DNA of 64,000 bases from Vibrio kanaloae (GTDB lineage Bacteria; Pseudomonadota; Gammaproteobacteria; Enterobacterales; Vibrionaceae), in assembly GCF_024347535.1 (NCBI RefSeq), contig NZ_AP025497.1:744001-808000 (forward strand), in the 5' to 3' direction. Positions 25,686-35,319 of this stretch are shown in pieces. A program made the position numbers and the translations under genes. The notes beneath the pieces are model-generated. The model had not been told where the DNA came from. It did no database searches and saw nothing but the letters and a program-made list of their open reading frames with translations. Each line of letters opens with the position of its first letter. The stretch's first letter is position 1.

Positions 25686-26837
25686 TTATTTATTAAAATT
25701 CGCAGGTTCTCTTGTTGCCTGTAATATCTCAAATTTTTGGTTTAGTTCAAGCGTTTCAACGTTCGCTTCACCAAATAATCTTGCGAGTTTTACATCGTAT
25801 CCGAGGTGTCGGTTACCAATAACAATTAATTTTCCGCCATTGCTAAGAACATGCTTCGCATCACAGAACATTTGCCATGCAATGTGATCAGTAATCGCTT
25901 GTTGTTGATGGAACGGAGGGTTACACATCACTAAGTATGTGCTGTTTTTCTTAAAGCCATCTAAACAGTTGTTAGCAATGAATTGGAAGTTACCTTCTTC
26001 ACCAAGGTTATCCTTGACGTTTTGTCGTGCTGATTCAACGGCCATAAAACTCTCATCAACGCAGGTGATACGAGCTTTGGGATTCAATTGTCCTGCTTTT
26101 ACACTCAATACACCGTTGCCACAGCCTAGGTCGATAATATGACGTAGCTCAGGATCTTGAGGTATGTGCTCTAGCATATAGCGAGCGCCTTGATCGAGTG
26201 CTTCCCCTGAGTAAACATTCGGTAAATTTTTCAGGCGGATATCTTCACCGTCTACATCCCACTCAACAAACGGCTCAACATTTTGAATCGGTTGGCAATT
26301 TGGAGAAGAGAAAACCAAGCGGTGTTTTTTCTTCGCTAATGAGGTTTTGGTCTCGCCTAGGTATTTTTCGAAAAGGTTAAGTGTAGAGGTGTGGATCTCT
26401 TTTACTTTGTTGACACCGATCACTTGGCAGCCTTCAGGCAGTGCTTGGCGTAACTGACTTAACTGCCATACAAGGTGGCGGTTGGTTTTTGGTAGCTGCA
26501 TGATCACAAGGTCTATACCGTGTGGGATAGCATCCATTGTGTTTAAAAAGTTGACTCGATTACATTGATTTCGCTGTAAGTTTTTTAGCGCACCGCGATG
26601 AGAGATAAATGAGTCGCTCATCATGGTGACATCATGATCTTTCGAGAACCAAGCAGATAGAGCACCAAAACTGTCGTTCATGATCAGTATGTGTTTGCCC
26701 GGTTCAAGGTTCATCTCTTCAACATGACTGAGCAGGTATTCGTCGCCCGCATCCCAAGCTTGAAGGGTTTCATTTGAACGTTTAGGGAAACGATGTAAGG
26801 TCAAAGTTCTATCGTGAAGGGTAAGTTCGGTTTTCAT
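25686..26837 (-). CDS. rlmG: 23S rRNA (guanine(1835)-N(2))-methyltransferase RlmG
   Basis: RlmG methylates G1835 of 23S rRNA with S-adenosylmethionine. The 383-residue protein has the N-terminal degenerate methyltransferase half (LQAWDAGDEYLL, ILIMNDSFGALS), and the C-terminal catalytic half with the SAM-binding DLGCGNGVLSVKAG, ITCVDESFMAVESARQN and the target-base motif CNPPFHQQQAITDHIAW. This two-domain architecture is shared with RsmC, but the sequence is closest to E. coli RlmG (YgjO). It is divergent from bolA. Confidence 0.94.
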   Translation of the reverse strand: MKTELTLHDRTLTLHRFPKRSNETLQAWDAGDEYLLSHVEEMNLEPGKHILIMNDSFGALSAWFSKDHDVTMMSDSFISHRGALKNLQRNQCNRVNFLNTMDAIPHGIDLVIMQLPKTNRHLVWQLSQLRQALPEGCQVIGVNKVKEIHTSTLNLFEKYLGETKTSLAKKKHRLVFSSPNCQPIQNVEPFVEWDVDGEDIRLKNLPNVYSGEALDQGARYMLEHIPQDPELRHIIDLGCGNGVLSVKAGQLNPKARITCVDESFMAVESARQNVKDNLGEEGNFQFIANNCLDGFKKNSTYLVMCNPPFHQQQAITDHIAWQMFCDAKHVLSNGGKLIVIGNRHLGYDVKLARLFGEANVETLELNQKFEILQATREPANFNK

Positions 26838-27010
26838 TGCTTGAGGTGCTTATATAAGAAATAACAAAGATATTGTCTCAAATGCAGGCTAAACAAGATA
26901 GAAAAAACTCCACTAAACCGGAGTGGTTCGCAATGAAATACTCAGACAGTCGACCCGTTAAGGTTTATACTCAGCAACATATAATGCCAATACGTTACTA
27001 AGGAATCACA

Positions 27011-27322
27011 ATGATCCAAGAAGTTATCGAAACAAAATTGCACAATGAGTTTTCACCAAGTCATTTAAACGTGGTGAATGAGAGCTATATGCACAATGTT
27101 CCGGCTGGTTCTGAAAGTCATTTTAAAGTGATTGTTGTCAGCGATGTGTTTGAAGGTTTGCGTCTTATTGCTCGTCATCGAGCGGTCAATAAAGTACTTT
27201 CAGAAGAGCTAGCGAATAATATTCACGCCCTGTCCATTCACACTTATACAAAAGATGAATGGATGAAGCAGCTAGATAACGTGCCAGATAGCCCAATGTG
27301 CATGGGTGGTGGTAAGTCATAG
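27011..27322 (+). CDS. bolA: BolA family protein
   Basis: A 103-residue BolA protein with the class-II KH-like fold motif [19 protein letters not shown] helix-turn (here [18 protein letters not shown]) and [13 protein letters not shown]. BolA binds monothiol glutaredoxin and Fe-S clusters and in E. coli affects morphology and stress expression. The C-terminus CMGGGKS adds a cysteine. AAGGA lies seven bases before the ATG. A terminator follows 12 bp after the stop. In E. coli bolA lies next to yajG; here rlmG separates the two, a mild rearrangement of the same neighbourhood. Confidence 0.93.
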   Translation: MIQEVIETKLHNEFSPSHLNVVNESYMHNVPAGSESHFKVIVVSDVFEGLRLIARHRAVNKVLSEELANNIHALSIHTYTKDEWMKQLDNVPDSPMCMGGGKS

Positions 27323-27333
27323 AACTTAGCTAT

Positions 27334-27363
27334 AAAAAAGAGGCGGCAATACCGCCTTTTTTG
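27334..27363 (+). terminator. Terminator of bolA
   Basis: A six-bp GC-rich stem (AGGCGG with CCGCCT, loop of five) is extended by A-T pairs and followed by a T-run. Confidence 0.85.
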
Positions 27364-27839
27364 TTGCCAAATATCTCTGTTTTTCGTTGTTATATCACTC
27401 AAATTGATGGTAAATCGAACGGCTAAAAATACCTACAATGAGTAATGTTTTTATTAACAGTGTTTCAACATAGTTCGTAAAATATGAGTTTGTGACAGAG
27501 TATTAATCTCTTGTTTAAAACATGATTCAAAAGCCATTTTATCTGTGCGGCCCGTCAAATTTATACATATTTGAGAGTCCATATGCTTCAAATCTCACCA
27601 AATAAAGGCCGTATTCAAGTTATTGGTCATGGCATCAAGTTATCAAAAAATGCTAGTATACGGCACCTGATAAATCTCACATGATTTATGTGATGAGTTT
27701 ATTAAGATAATGTTGCGATTTTGGTGTCTCAAATTTACCAAAACCGGACACAGTAATGTCGTGTCTAAGGGCGATTTAAAACGTCCCGAATTTACGCAAT
27801 TAAAAGAATCTTTTTCCCGATAAAGTAGTGCAAGTGCGT
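27364..27839. promoter_or_regulatory. Leader and promoter region of the nqr operon
   Basis: No gene is supported in this 476-bp gap. An extended -10 candidate, TGCTAGTAT (27651-27659), would give a 5' leader of about 170 nt. The leader begins with a dyad TCACAT-N5-ATGTGA (27677-27693) flanked by ATAAA and TTTAT, and includes GACAC-N9-GTGTC (27747-27765). The nqrA start lacks a good Shine-Dalgarno sequence. Confidence 0.5.
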
Positions 27840-29180
27840 ATGATTACAATAAATAAGGGTTTGGACCTTCCTATTGCAGGAACTCCATCCCAGGTGATTA
27901 ATGATGGTAAGTCCATCACTAAAGTCGCCTTGCTTGGCGAAGAGTACGTTGGTATGCGTCCTACGATGCATGCTCGCGTTGGTGATGAAGTGAAGAAAGG
28001 CCAAGTTCTTTTTGCAGATAAAAAGAACCCAGGTGTTGTATTTACTTCTCCAGCAAGCGGTAAAGTTATTGAAGTGAACCGTGGTGCTAAGCGTGTTCTT
28101 CAATCAGTAGTGATTGAAATAGCAGGCAATGAGCAAATCACGTTCAATAACTATGAAGCCAACCAACTAGCAGGTCTTGACCGTGAAACGGTTAAAACTC
28201 AGTTAGTTGAGTCTGGCGCATGGACCGCTTTGCGAACTCGTCCGTTCAGCAAGGTTCCAGCCATTGATTCTGAAACTCAGGCTATTTTTGTAACTGCTAT
28301 GGATACGAATCCGTTAGCAGCTGAGCCAGAATTAATCATTAACGAACAGTCTGATGCTTTCGTTGCTGGTTTAGATCTTCTTTCAACATTGACTAACGGC
28401 AAAGTGTACGTTTGTAAAAAAGGCACTAGCTTGCCTCGTTCTGCTCAGTCTAACGTTGAAGAACATGTTTTTGATGGCCCACATCCTGCAGGTCTTGCAG
28501 GCACGCATATGCATTACCTTTACCCGGTAAATGCACAAAATGTAGCGTGGAGCATTAACTACCAAGATGTTATCGCATTCGGTAAGCTTTTCCTTACTGG
28601 TGAGATTTATTCTGAGCGTGTTGTTGCTCTGGCTGGCCCAGTGGTTAACAACCCACGTCTAGTTCGTACTCTAATTGGTGCTAGCCTTGAAGAGTTAACA
28701 GACAGTGAGTTAATGCCAGGCGAAGTTCGTGTGATTTCTGGTTCTGTACTCACGGGTACCAAAGCAACAGGTCCGCATGCTTTCCTTGGTCGTTACCATC
28801 AGCAAGTTTCTGTTCTACGTGAAGGTCGTGATAAAGAGCTATTCGGCTGGGCTATGCCTGGTAAGAACAAGTTCTCTGTTACTCGTGCATTCCTTGGTCA
28901 CCTGTTTACAGGTCAGTTGTTCAATATGACAACGACAACAAATGGCAGTGATCGTTCGATGGTTCCAATTGGTAACTATGAGCGCGTAATGCCTCTAGAT
29001 ATGGAACCTACATTGCTACTTCGTGATCTATGTGCAGGCGATATTGATAGTGCTCAAGCACTAGGTGCGCTAGAGCTAGACGAAGAAGATGTAGCATTGT
29101 GTACCTTTGTATGTCCAGGCAAGTACGAGTACGGTCAACTACTTCGTGAATGCCTAGATACGATTGAGAAGGAAGGGTAA
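27840..29180 (+). CDS. nqrA: Na+-translocating NADH:quinone reductase subunit A
   Basis: NqrA is the peripheral cytoplasmic subunit of the sodium pump that replaces a proton-pumping complex I in vibrios. The 446-residue product starts [19 protein letters not shown], matching known NqrA proteins at their first residue. I therefore use the ATG at 27840; an upstream in-frame GTG at 27828 would add four residues. Landmarks are [16 protein letters not shown] and [27 protein letters not shown]. It is the first gene of nqrABCDEF and has no strong ribosome-binding site. Codon choice across the nqr genes is notably uniform, as expected of highly expressed genes. Confidence 0.97.
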   Translation: MITINKGLDLPIAGTPSQVINDGKSITKVALLGEEYVGMRPTMHARVGDEVKKGQVLFADKKNPGVVFTSPASGKVIEVNRGAKRVLQSVVIEIAGNEQITFNNYEANQLAGLDRETVKTQLVESGAWTALRTRPFSKVPAIDSETQAIFVTAMDTNPLAAEPELIINEQSDAFVAGLDLLSTLTNGKVYVCKKGTSLPRSAQSNVEEHVFDGPHPAGLAGTHMHYLYPVNAQNVAWSINYQDVIAFGKLFLTGEIYSERVVALAGPVVNNPRLVRTLIGASLEELTDSELMPGEVRVISGSVLTGTKATGPHAFLGRYHQQVSVLREGRDKELFGWAMPGKNKFSVTRAFLGHLFTGQLFNMTTTTNGSDRSMVPIGNYERVMPLDMEPTLLLRDLCAGDIDSAQALGALELDEEDVALCTFVCPGKYEYGQLLRECLDTIEKEG

Positions 29181-29185
29181 TTTTC

Positions 29186-30430
29186 ATGGGCCTTAAAAAG
29201 TTTCTTGAAGACATCGAGCATCATTTTGAGCCAGGTGGTAAACACGAAAAGTGGTTTGCGCTTTATGAAGCAGCAGCTACTGTGTTCTACACACCAGGTC
29301 TTATTACAAAGAAAAGCTCGCACGTTCGTGATAGCGTTGATTTAAAACGTATCATGATCATGGTTTGGTTCGCAGTATTCCCAGCAATGTTCTGGGGTAT
29401 GTACAACGCGGGTGGCCAAGCTATCGCAGCACTTAACCATATGTACGCAGGCGCTGAATTAGTTTCTGTTATCGATGGTAACTGGCACTACTGGCTAACC
29501 GAAATGCTTGGCGCCTCCTTAGGAGCCGACGCAGGTGTTGGCAGTAAGATGCTACTTGGTGCGACATACTTCCTGCCTATCTATGCGACGGTATTTATCG
29601 TTGGTGGCTTCTGGGAAGTTCTGTTCTGTATGGTGCGTAAGCACGAAGTTAACGAAGGTTTCTTTGTCACTTCTATCTTGTTCGCGCTTATCGTTCCGCC
29701 AACACTTCCTCTATGGCAAGCTGCACTAGGTATTACCTTTGGTGTTGTGGTAGCTAAAGAGATCTTCGGTGGTACGGGTCGTAACTTCCTGAACCCTGCA
29801 CTTGCTGGCCGTGCGTTCCTATTCTTTGCATACCCTGCACAGATTTCAGGTGACGTAGTTTGGACTGCTGCAGACGGTTTCTCTGGTGCAACTGCGCTTA
29901 GCCAATGGGCTCAAGGCGGTGGTAGCGCACTAATGAACGTAACATCTGGTGAAGCAATCACTTGGATGGATGCATTCATTGGTAACATTCCAGGTTCTAT
30001 CGGTGAAGTATCGACTCTAGCGCTTATGATTGGTGCTGCGATGATCGTTTACATGCGTATCGCTTCATGGCGTATCATTGCTGGTGTAATGATCGGTATG
30101 ATCGCTGTTTCTACCCTGTTCAACGTGCTTGGTTCTGAGACAAATGCAATGTTCAGCATGCCTTGGCACTGGCACTTAGTTCTAGGTGGCTTCGCGTTTG
30201 GTATGTTCTTCATGGCGACAGACCCAGTATCAGCTTCATTTACCAACAAAGGTAAGTGGTGGTACGGCATCTTAATCGGCGCAATTTGTGTAATGATCCG
30301 TGTAGTTAACCCTGCATACCCAGAAGGCATGATGCTTGCGATTCTATTCGCAAACCTATTTGCCCCTCTGTTTGACCACGTTGTAATCGAGAAGAACATT
30401 AAGCGGAGACTAGCGCGCTATGGCAAGTAA
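29186..30430 (+). CDS. nqrB: Na+-translocating NADH:quinone reductase subunit B
   Basis: NqrB is the large membrane subunit with about ten helices that carries a covalent FMN and riboflavin and forms the sodium path. The 414-residue protein has the flavinylation motif in [10 protein letters not shown], with Thr236 as the FMN-bearing residue, the same number as in V. cholerae NqrB. It follows nqrA by five bases and overlaps nqrC by 11 bases. Confidence 0.97.
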   Translation: MGLKKFLEDIEHHFEPGGKHEKWFALYEAAATVFYTPGLITKKSSHVRDSVDLKRIMIMVWFAVFPAMFWGMYNAGGQAIAALNHMYAGAELVSVIDGNWHYWLTEMLGASLGADAGVGSKMLLGATYFLPIYATVFIVGGFWEVLFCMVRKHEVNEGFFVTSILFALIVPPTLPLWQAALGITFGVVVAKEIFGGTGRNFLNPALAGRAFLFFAYPAQISGDVVWTAADGFSGATALSQWAQGGGSALMNVTSGEAITWMDAFIGNIPGSIGEVSTLALMIGAAMIVYMRIASWRIIAGVMIGMIAVSTLFNVLGSETNAMFSMPWHWHLVLGGFAFGMFFMATDPVSASFTNKGKWWYGILIGAICVMIRVVNPAYPEGMMLAILFANLFAPLFDHVVIEKNIKRRLARYGK

Positions 30431-31187
30431 TAACGATAGCATTAAAAAGACGCTGTTTGTTGTTATCGCATTGAGCCTTGTGTGCTCAATCATCGTTTCA
30501 ACAGCTGCAGTTGTTCTTAAACCTAAACAAGAAGCTAACGCAGTTCTGGATAAGCAAACTAAGATCCTGGAAGTTGCAGGCATTGAACTTGCGGGTGATA
30601 TTCCAGCACTGTACGCCGATAATATTGAACCTCGTTTAGTTGATTTGGCTACTGGTGACTTTGTTGAAGGCGATGCTGCTGAATACAATCAACGTAAAGC
30701 AGCAAAAGATCCAGCTCAATCAATCAAGCTTTCAGCTGACGATGACATCGCGAAGATTATTCGCCGTGCGAACACTGCTACAGTGTACCTAGTGAAAGAT
30801 GGCACTGAAACTTCTAAAGTTATCATTCCTATTCACGGTAATGGCCTTTGGTCAATGATGTACGCATTCGTTGCGGTAGAAACAGATGGTAACACTGTGG
30901 CTGGCATCACATACTACGAGCAAGGTGAAACTCCTGGACTTGGTGGTGAAGTTGAGAACCCAACTTGGCGTGATCAGTTCGTTGGTAAGAAATTATTCGA
31001 CGAAAACCACAAACCAGCGATTAAGGTAGTTAAAGGTGGCGCTCCTCAAGGTTCAGAGCACGGTGTAGATGGACTTTCTGGTGCAACACTAACTAGTGTT
31101 GGTGTTCAACATACATTTGACTTCTGGTTAGGTGAAATGGGCTTTGGTCCTTTCCTAGCAAAAGTTCGTGACGGAGGTCTGAACTAA
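30420..31187 (+). CDS. nqrC: Na+-translocating NADH:quinone reductase subunit C
   Basis: NqrC has one N-terminal transmembrane helix and a periplasmic domain with a second covalent FMN. The 255-residue product has the ApbE target motif [10 protein letters not shown], with Thr223 as the expected FMN-linked residue. Its start overlaps nqrB by 11 bases and its stop overlaps the nqrD start by one base (TAATG). The substrate motif and the presence of apbE downstream agree. Confidence 0.97.
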   Translation: MASNNDSIKKTLFVVIALSLVCSIIVSTAAVVLKPKQEANAVLDKQTKILEVAGIELAGDIPALYADNIEPRLVDLATGDFVEGDAAEYNQRKAAKDPAQSIKLSADDDIAKIIRRANTATVYLVKDGTETSKVIIPIHGNGLWSMMYAFVAVETDGNTVAGITYYEQGETPGLGGEVENPTWRDQFVGKKLFDENHKPAIKVVKGGAPQGSEHGVDGLSGATLTSVGVQHTFDFWLGEMGFGPFLAKVRDGGLN

Positions 31188-31819
31188 TGTCTAGTGCAAA
31201 AGAAATTAAAAAAAGCGTATTAGCGCCTGTGTTGGACAACAACCCAATCGCGCTACAGGTTCTTGGTGTGTGTTCTGCTCTTGCGGTAACCACTAAACTA
31301 GAAACAGCATTTGTTATGACTATCGCGGTAATGTTTGTTACTGCTTTGTCTAACTTCTTCGTTTCTTTGATCCGTAACCACATTCCTAACAGTGTACGTA
31401 TCATCGTTCAGATGGCAATTATCGCATCACTAGTAATCGTGGTTGACCAAGTGCTTAAAGCATACCTATACGATATCTCTAAGCAGCTATCTGTATTCGT
31501 AGGCCTAATCATTACGAACTGTATTGTAATGGGTCGTGCTGAAGCATTCGCAATGAAGTCTGCGCCAATCCCATCTTTAATCGATGGTCTTGGCAACGGT
31601 CTTGGTTACGGTTTCGTTCTTATCACTGTAGGTTTCTTCCGTGAGCTTCTAGGCTCTGGCAAACTATTTGGTATGGAAGTACTACCTCTAGTGAGTAACG
31701 GTGGTTGGTATCAGCCGAATGGCTTGATGCTTCTAGCACCTTCTGCGTTCTTCCTAATTGGTTTCTTGATTTGGACAATTCGTGTGTTCAAACCTGAACA
31801 AGTAGAAGCGAAGGGGTAA
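31187..31819 (+). CDS. nqrD: Na+-translocating NADH:quinone reductase subunit D
   Basis: NqrD is a six-helix membrane subunit that, with NqrE, holds an iron site between inverted pseudo-symmetric halves. The 210-residue sequence keeps the conserved cysteines at Cys29 ([10 protein letters not shown]) and in [13 protein letters not shown]. It is homologous to NqrE in the window, as expected. One-base overlap with nqrC. Confidence 0.97.
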   Translation: MSSAKEIKKSVLAPVLDNNPIALQVLGVCSALAVTTKLETAFVMTIAVMFVTALSNFFVSLIRNHIPNSVRIIVQMAIIASLVIVVDQVLKAYLYDISKQLSVFVGLIITNCIVMGRAEAFAMKSAPIPSLIDGLGNGLGYGFVLITVGFFRELLGSGKLFGMEVLPLVSNGGWYQPNGLMLLAPSAFFLIGFLIWTIRVFKPEQVEAKG

Positions 31820-31826
31820 GGTAATC

Positions 31827-32423
31827 ATGGAACATTATATTAGTCTGCTAGTTAAATCGATTTTCATCGAAAACATGGCGCTTTCTTTCTTCCTAGGTAT
31901 GTGTACATTCCTAGCGGTATCTAAGAAAGTTAAAACTTCTTTTGGTCTTGGTGTGGCGGTAGTTGTAGTACTTACCATTGCTGTTCCTGTAAACAACCTT
32001 GTTTACACACACATCCTAAAAGAAAACGCGCTTGTTGAAGGTATCGATTTAAGTTTCCTTAACTTCATCGCGTTCATCGGTGTTATCGCGGCACTTGTAC
32101 AAATACTAGAGATGGTTTTAGACCGTTTCTTCCCACCTTTGTACAATGCACTAGGTATTTTCCTTCCATTGATCACAGTTAACTGTGCAATCTTTGGTGG
32201 TGTATCTTTCATGGTAACTCGTGACTACAACTTTGCTGAATCTGTTGTTTACGGTTTCGGTTCTGGTGTGGGTTGGATGTTAGCTATCGTTGCTCTTGCG
32301 GGTATCCGTGAGAAGATGAAGTACTCTGACGTACCTCCAGGTCTACGTGGCCTTGGTATCACGTTCATTACTGTTGGTCTGATGGCGTTAGGCTTTATGT
32401 CTTTCTCTGGTGTTCAACTGTAG
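31827..32423 (+). CDS. nqrE: Na+-translocating NADH:quinone reductase subunit E
   Basis: NqrE is the six-helix partner of NqrD. The 198-residue product carries the iron-site cysteines Cys26 ([10 protein letters not shown]) and the one in [13 protein letters not shown]. It lies seven bases after nqrD, with AAGGTAATC just before the ATG. Confidence 0.97.
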   Translation: MEHYISLLVKSIFIENMALSFFLGMCTFLAVSKKVKTSFGLGVAVVVVLTIAVPVNNLVYTHILKENALVEGIDLSFLNFIAFIGVIAALVQILEMVLDRFFPPLYNALGIFLPLITVNCAIFGGVSFMVTRDYNFAESVVYGFGSGVGWMLAIVALAGIREKMKYSDVPPGLRGLGITFITVGLMALGFMSFSGVQL

Positions 32424-32452
32424 GGTAAGCACCCAGTAATAAGGAATAACAA

Positions 32453-33679
32453 ATGTTTAGTATTATTCTTGGCGTAGCGATGTTTACCATTATTGTACTG
32501 GCTCTAGTACTAGTGATTCTTTTCGCTAAGTCTAAGTTAGTACCATCAGGTGACATCACTATTTCAGTAAATGACGATCCTGAAAAGGCGATCGTTACTC
32601 AACCAGGTAGCAAGCTACTTAGTGCCTTAGCTGGCGCTGGTATTTTCGTATCTTCTGCTTGTGGCGGTGGTGGCTCTTGTGGCCAGTGTCGTGTGAAAGT
32701 TAAGTCTGGCGGTGGCGACATCCTACCAACTGAACTTGATCACATCACAAAAGGCGAAGCTCGCGAAGGCGAACGTCTTGCATGTCAAGTTGCTATGAAA
32801 ACCGACATGGAGATTGAACTAGACGAAGATATCTTTGGTGTTAAAAAGTGGGAATGTACTGTTATCTCGAATAACAACGAAGCTACTTTCATCAAAGAAC
32901 TTGCTCTAGCAATCCCTGAAGGTGAAGAAGTACCGTTCCGCGCGGGTGGTTACATTCAGATTGAAGCTGAACCACATCACGTGAAATACGCAGATTACGA
33001 TATTCCAGAGGAATACCGTGGTGACTGGGATAAGTTCAACCTATTCCGTTACGAGTCTATCGTTAAAGAACATTCAATCCGCGCTTACTCTATGGCTTCA
33101 TACCCAGAAGAGAAAGGCATCATCAAGTTGAACGTTCGTATCGCAACTCCGCCGCCAAACAACCCTGACGTAGCTCCTGGTGTGATGTCTTCATATATCT
33201 GGTCTCTTAAAGAAGGCGACAAATGTACTATTTCTGGTCCATTTGGTGAGTTCTTTGCTAAAGATACAGACAATGAAATGGTCTTCATCGGTGGTGGTGC
33301 AGGTATGGCACCAATGCGTTCACATATCTTCGACCAGCTTAAGCGTCTTCACTCTACTCGTAAGATGTCTTTCTGGTACGGTGCGCGTTCTAAGCGTGAG
33401 ATGTTCTACATTGAAGATTTCGACGGCCTAGCGGCTGCGAATGAAAACTTCGTGTGGCACTGTGCACTGTCTGATCCTCAACCTGAGGACAACTGGGACG
33501 GTTACACTGGTTTCATCCACAACGTATTGTACGAAAACTACCTGAAGGATCACGAAGCTCCTGAAGACTGTGAGTACTACATGTGTGGTCCACCAATGAT
33601 GAACGCGGCTGTTATCGGCATGCTGAAAGATCTTGGTGTAGAAGATGAAAACATCCTACTGGATGACTTCGGTGGTTAA
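32453..33679 (+). CDS. nqrF: Na+-translocating NADH:quinone reductase subunit F
   Basis: NqrF is the NADH-oxidising entry subunit. Its 408 residues comprise an N-terminal membrane helix (about 3-25), a [2Fe-2S] ferredoxin domain with Cys70, Cys76, Cys79 and Cys111, an FAD domain with the RAYSMASYP flavin-binding motif, and an NADH domain with [13 protein letters not shown] and [21 protein letters not shown] precedes the ATG. A strong terminator lies 21 bp after the stop codon. Confidence 0.97.
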   Translation: MFSIILGVAMFTIIVLALVLVILFAKSKLVPSGDITISVNDDPEKAIVTQPGSKLLSALAGAGIFVSSACGGGGSCGQCRVKVKSGGGDILPTELDHITKGEAREGERLACQVAMKTDMEIELDEDIFGVKKWECTVISNNNEATFIKELALAIPEGEEVPFRAGGYIQIEAEPHHVKYADYDIPEEYRGDWDKFNLFRYESIVKEHSIRAYSMASYPEEKGIIKLNVRIATPPPNNPDVAPGVMSSYIWSLKEGDKCTISGPFGEFFAKDTDNEMVFIGGGAGMAPMRSHIFDQLKRLHSTRKMSFWYGARSKREMFYIEDFDGLAAANENFVWHCALSDPQPEDNWDGYTGFIHNVLYENYLKDHEAPEDCEYYMCGPPMMNAAVIGMLKDLGVEDENILLDDFGG

Positions 33680-33700
33680 TCCATTTAAGTGATTGATATT

Positions 33701-33735
33701 ATGGCTGACTCTCACGAGTCAGCCATTTGTTTTTC
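33701..33735 (+). terminator. Terminator after nqrF
   Basis: An 11-bp perfect stem (ATGGCTGACTC with GAGTCAGCCAT, loop TCAC) is followed by TTGTTTTTC. It probably ends most nqr transcripts before apbE. Confidence 0.85.
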
Positions 33736-33853
33736 TAAGACTATTTTTGACAACATACTGGCTTATATAAGAAAGAGTAAGGCATTCAAAGTACCTATTT
33801 TTTACTCTTATTTTTCCTTATATAAATCCTCAACATTAGACAGGAGTAAGCAA

Positions 33854-34858
33854 GTGAGAATTTGGCTTGTTGCATTAACTTCTTTGATTTTTCTTGCAGG
33901 CTGTGAGCAGGCAAGAGAGCAAGTGCATTTAAGTGGCCCAACAATGGGTACCAGTTACAACATTAAATACATCAATGGCGATGAATTTCCTGAGTCTAAT
34001 GAAGTTCATACTGAGATCGATCGTCTACTTGAAGAAGTGAATGATCAAATGTCGACTTACCGTGAAGACTCTGAACTGAGCCTTTTTAATCAACACCTTG
34101 CTGCTGATGCATTCGAAGTTTCCGAACAGACTGCAACTGTTGTGAAAGAAGCGATTCGTTTGAACGGAGTTACTCAAGGAGCATTAGATGTCACGGTTGG
34201 CCCATTAGTTAATCTATGGGGCTTTGGCCCTGAAGCGCGACCTGAAGTCGTCCCAACAGATGAGGAATTAGCGGCTCGTCAAGCAAAGGTAGGAATACAT
34301 CATCTAAGCGTTGAAGGTAATAAGCTAACTAAAGATTTACCGAATCTGTATGTTGACCTTTCAACCATTGCAAAAGGTTGGGGCGTGGATGTGGTCGCAG
34401 ATTACCTTGATTCAATTGGTATTCATAATTACATGGTAGAAGTAGGTGGTGAAATCCGTCTGAAAGGTCTAAATCGTGAAAGTGTCGGTTGGCGTATTGC
34501 GATAGAGAAACCAAGTGTTGAAGAGCGCACTATTCAAGAGATCATTGAGCCGGGTGATATGGCGATCGCCACGTCTGGTGACTACCGTAATTATTATGAG
34601 CGTGATGGTGTTCGTTACTCTCACATCATCAACCCAGAAACAGGAAAGCCTCTTCATCATAAAGTGGTTTCTGTAACTGTATTGGATCCGTCTTCAATGA
34701 CTGCAGACGGCTTATCTACTGGCCTTATGGTCTTAGGTGAGGTTAAGGGAATGGAAATCGCAAACCAACATAACATTCCTGTGTTCATGGTGGTTAAAAC
34801 AGCAGATGGCTTTAAAGAGATTGCTTCTGAAGCATTTAAGCCATACTTAAGTAAATAA
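33854..34858 (+). CDS. apbE: FAD:protein FMN transferase (ApbE) lipoprotein
   Basis: ApbE covalently attaches FMN from FAD to threonines of NqrB and NqrC. The GTG start at 33854 is preceded by AGGAG at seven bases and begins a lipoprotein signal (RIWLVALTSLIFLAGC), giving 334 residues; the open frame upstream to 33689 crosses the nqrF terminator and is not translated. Motifs are GPTMGTSYNIKY, TVGPLVNLWGFGP, VDLSTIAKGWGVD, EVGGEIRLKG, ATSGDYRNYY, and the Mg-site region SHIINPETGKPL and MTADGLSTGLMVLG. Its place behind nqrF agrees with its role. Confidence 0.95.
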   Translation: MRIWLVALTSLIFLAGCEQAREQVHLSGPTMGTSYNIKYINGDEFPESNEVHTEIDRLLEEVNDQMSTYREDSELSLFNQHLAADAFEVSEQTATVVKEAIRLNGVTQGALDVTVGPLVNLWGFGPEARPEVVPTDEELAARQAKVGIHHLSVEGNKLTKDLPNLYVDLSTIAKGWGVDVVADYLDSIGIHNYMVEVGGEIRLKGLNRESVGWRIAIEKPSVEERTIQEIIEPGDMAIATSGDYRNYYERDGVRYSHIINPETGKPLHHKVVSVTVLDPSSMTADGLSTGLMVLGEVKGMEIANQHNIPVFMVVKTADGFKEIASEAFKPYLSK

Positions 34859-34874
34859 GGTAAGCGAGAGAATT

Positions 34875-35129
34875 ATGAATACATTTCTGATTACATTTGG
34901 TGTTTTTCTTGCAGTAATCGCAGCGATGTCAATTGGTTATATTATCCAAAAGAAAGTTGTAAAAGGTAGCTGTGGTGGTTTGGGGGCTGTTGGTATTGAT
35001 AAAGTATGTAACTGCCCTGAACCTTGTGATGCACGTAAGAAGCGTGAAGCACGGGAAGCATACCGTGAAGAGAAACTAGCAGAGCGTCAACAGAAAGAAG
35101 CGTCTTGGAATAAAGATCGTATCGCTTAA
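34875..35129 (+). CDS. nqrM: Na+-NQR maturation protein NqrM
   Basis: NqrM is a small membrane protein needed for assembly of functional Na+-NQR, probably by delivering iron to NqrD/NqrE. The 84-residue sequence has one membrane helix (residues 2-24), then four cysteines in KGSCGGLG and KVCNCPEPCDARKKRE, and a charged C-terminal helix. It lies 16 bp after apbE. The nqrABCDEF-apbE-nqrM order brings pump and maturation genes together. Confidence 0.93.
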   Translation: MNTFLITFGVFLAVIAAMSIGYIIQKKVVKGSCGGLGAVGIDKVCNCPEPCDARKKREAREAYREEKLAERQQKEASWNKDRIA

Positions 35130-35183
35130 CTGATGATAGTTATTAGGGTGTAGAGTTATCTCGCCTCCAGAGAATTTTTAATG

Positions 35184-35216
35184 AAAAGCTCAAGACGACT
35201 GTCTTGAGCTTTTTTG
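35184..35216 (+). terminator. Terminator of apbE-nqrM
   Basis: A 12-bp stem (AAAGCTCAAGAC with GTCTTGAGCTTT, loop GACT) is followed by TTTTTG. Confidence 0.9.
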
Positions 35217-35280
35217 TTGTGATGAACCTTTTTTCTTGGTGGGATTTCAGTCGTTTTAAACCTGATAATAATTTACTATA

Positions 35281-35296
35281 CTGTTTATAGATACAG
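35281..35296 (+). promoter_or_regulatory. LexA box of dinB
   Basis: A perfect SOS box CTGT-TTATAGAT-ACAG, flanked by ATA and TTG, lies 24 bp upstream of the dinB start codon. This places it over the promoter, as in E. coli dinB. Confidence 0.9.
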
Positions 35297-35319
35297 TTGT
35301 AAGGTTGAGCTATTCTTAG

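Noticed and set aside
27364..27839. CRP site in the nqr leader (TCACAT-N5-ATGTGA)
   Set aside because: The half-sites are in the opposite order to the CRP consensus TGTGA-N6-TCACA, so it is reported only as a dyad.
27792..28103. Minus-strand 103-codon frame over the nqrA start
   Set aside because: Shadow of the nqrA coding frame, with no ribosome-binding site and no family.
33689..33853. 55-codon N-terminal extension of apbE
   Set aside because: It crosses the nqrF terminator, and the lipoprotein signal with strong AGGAG starts at 33854.
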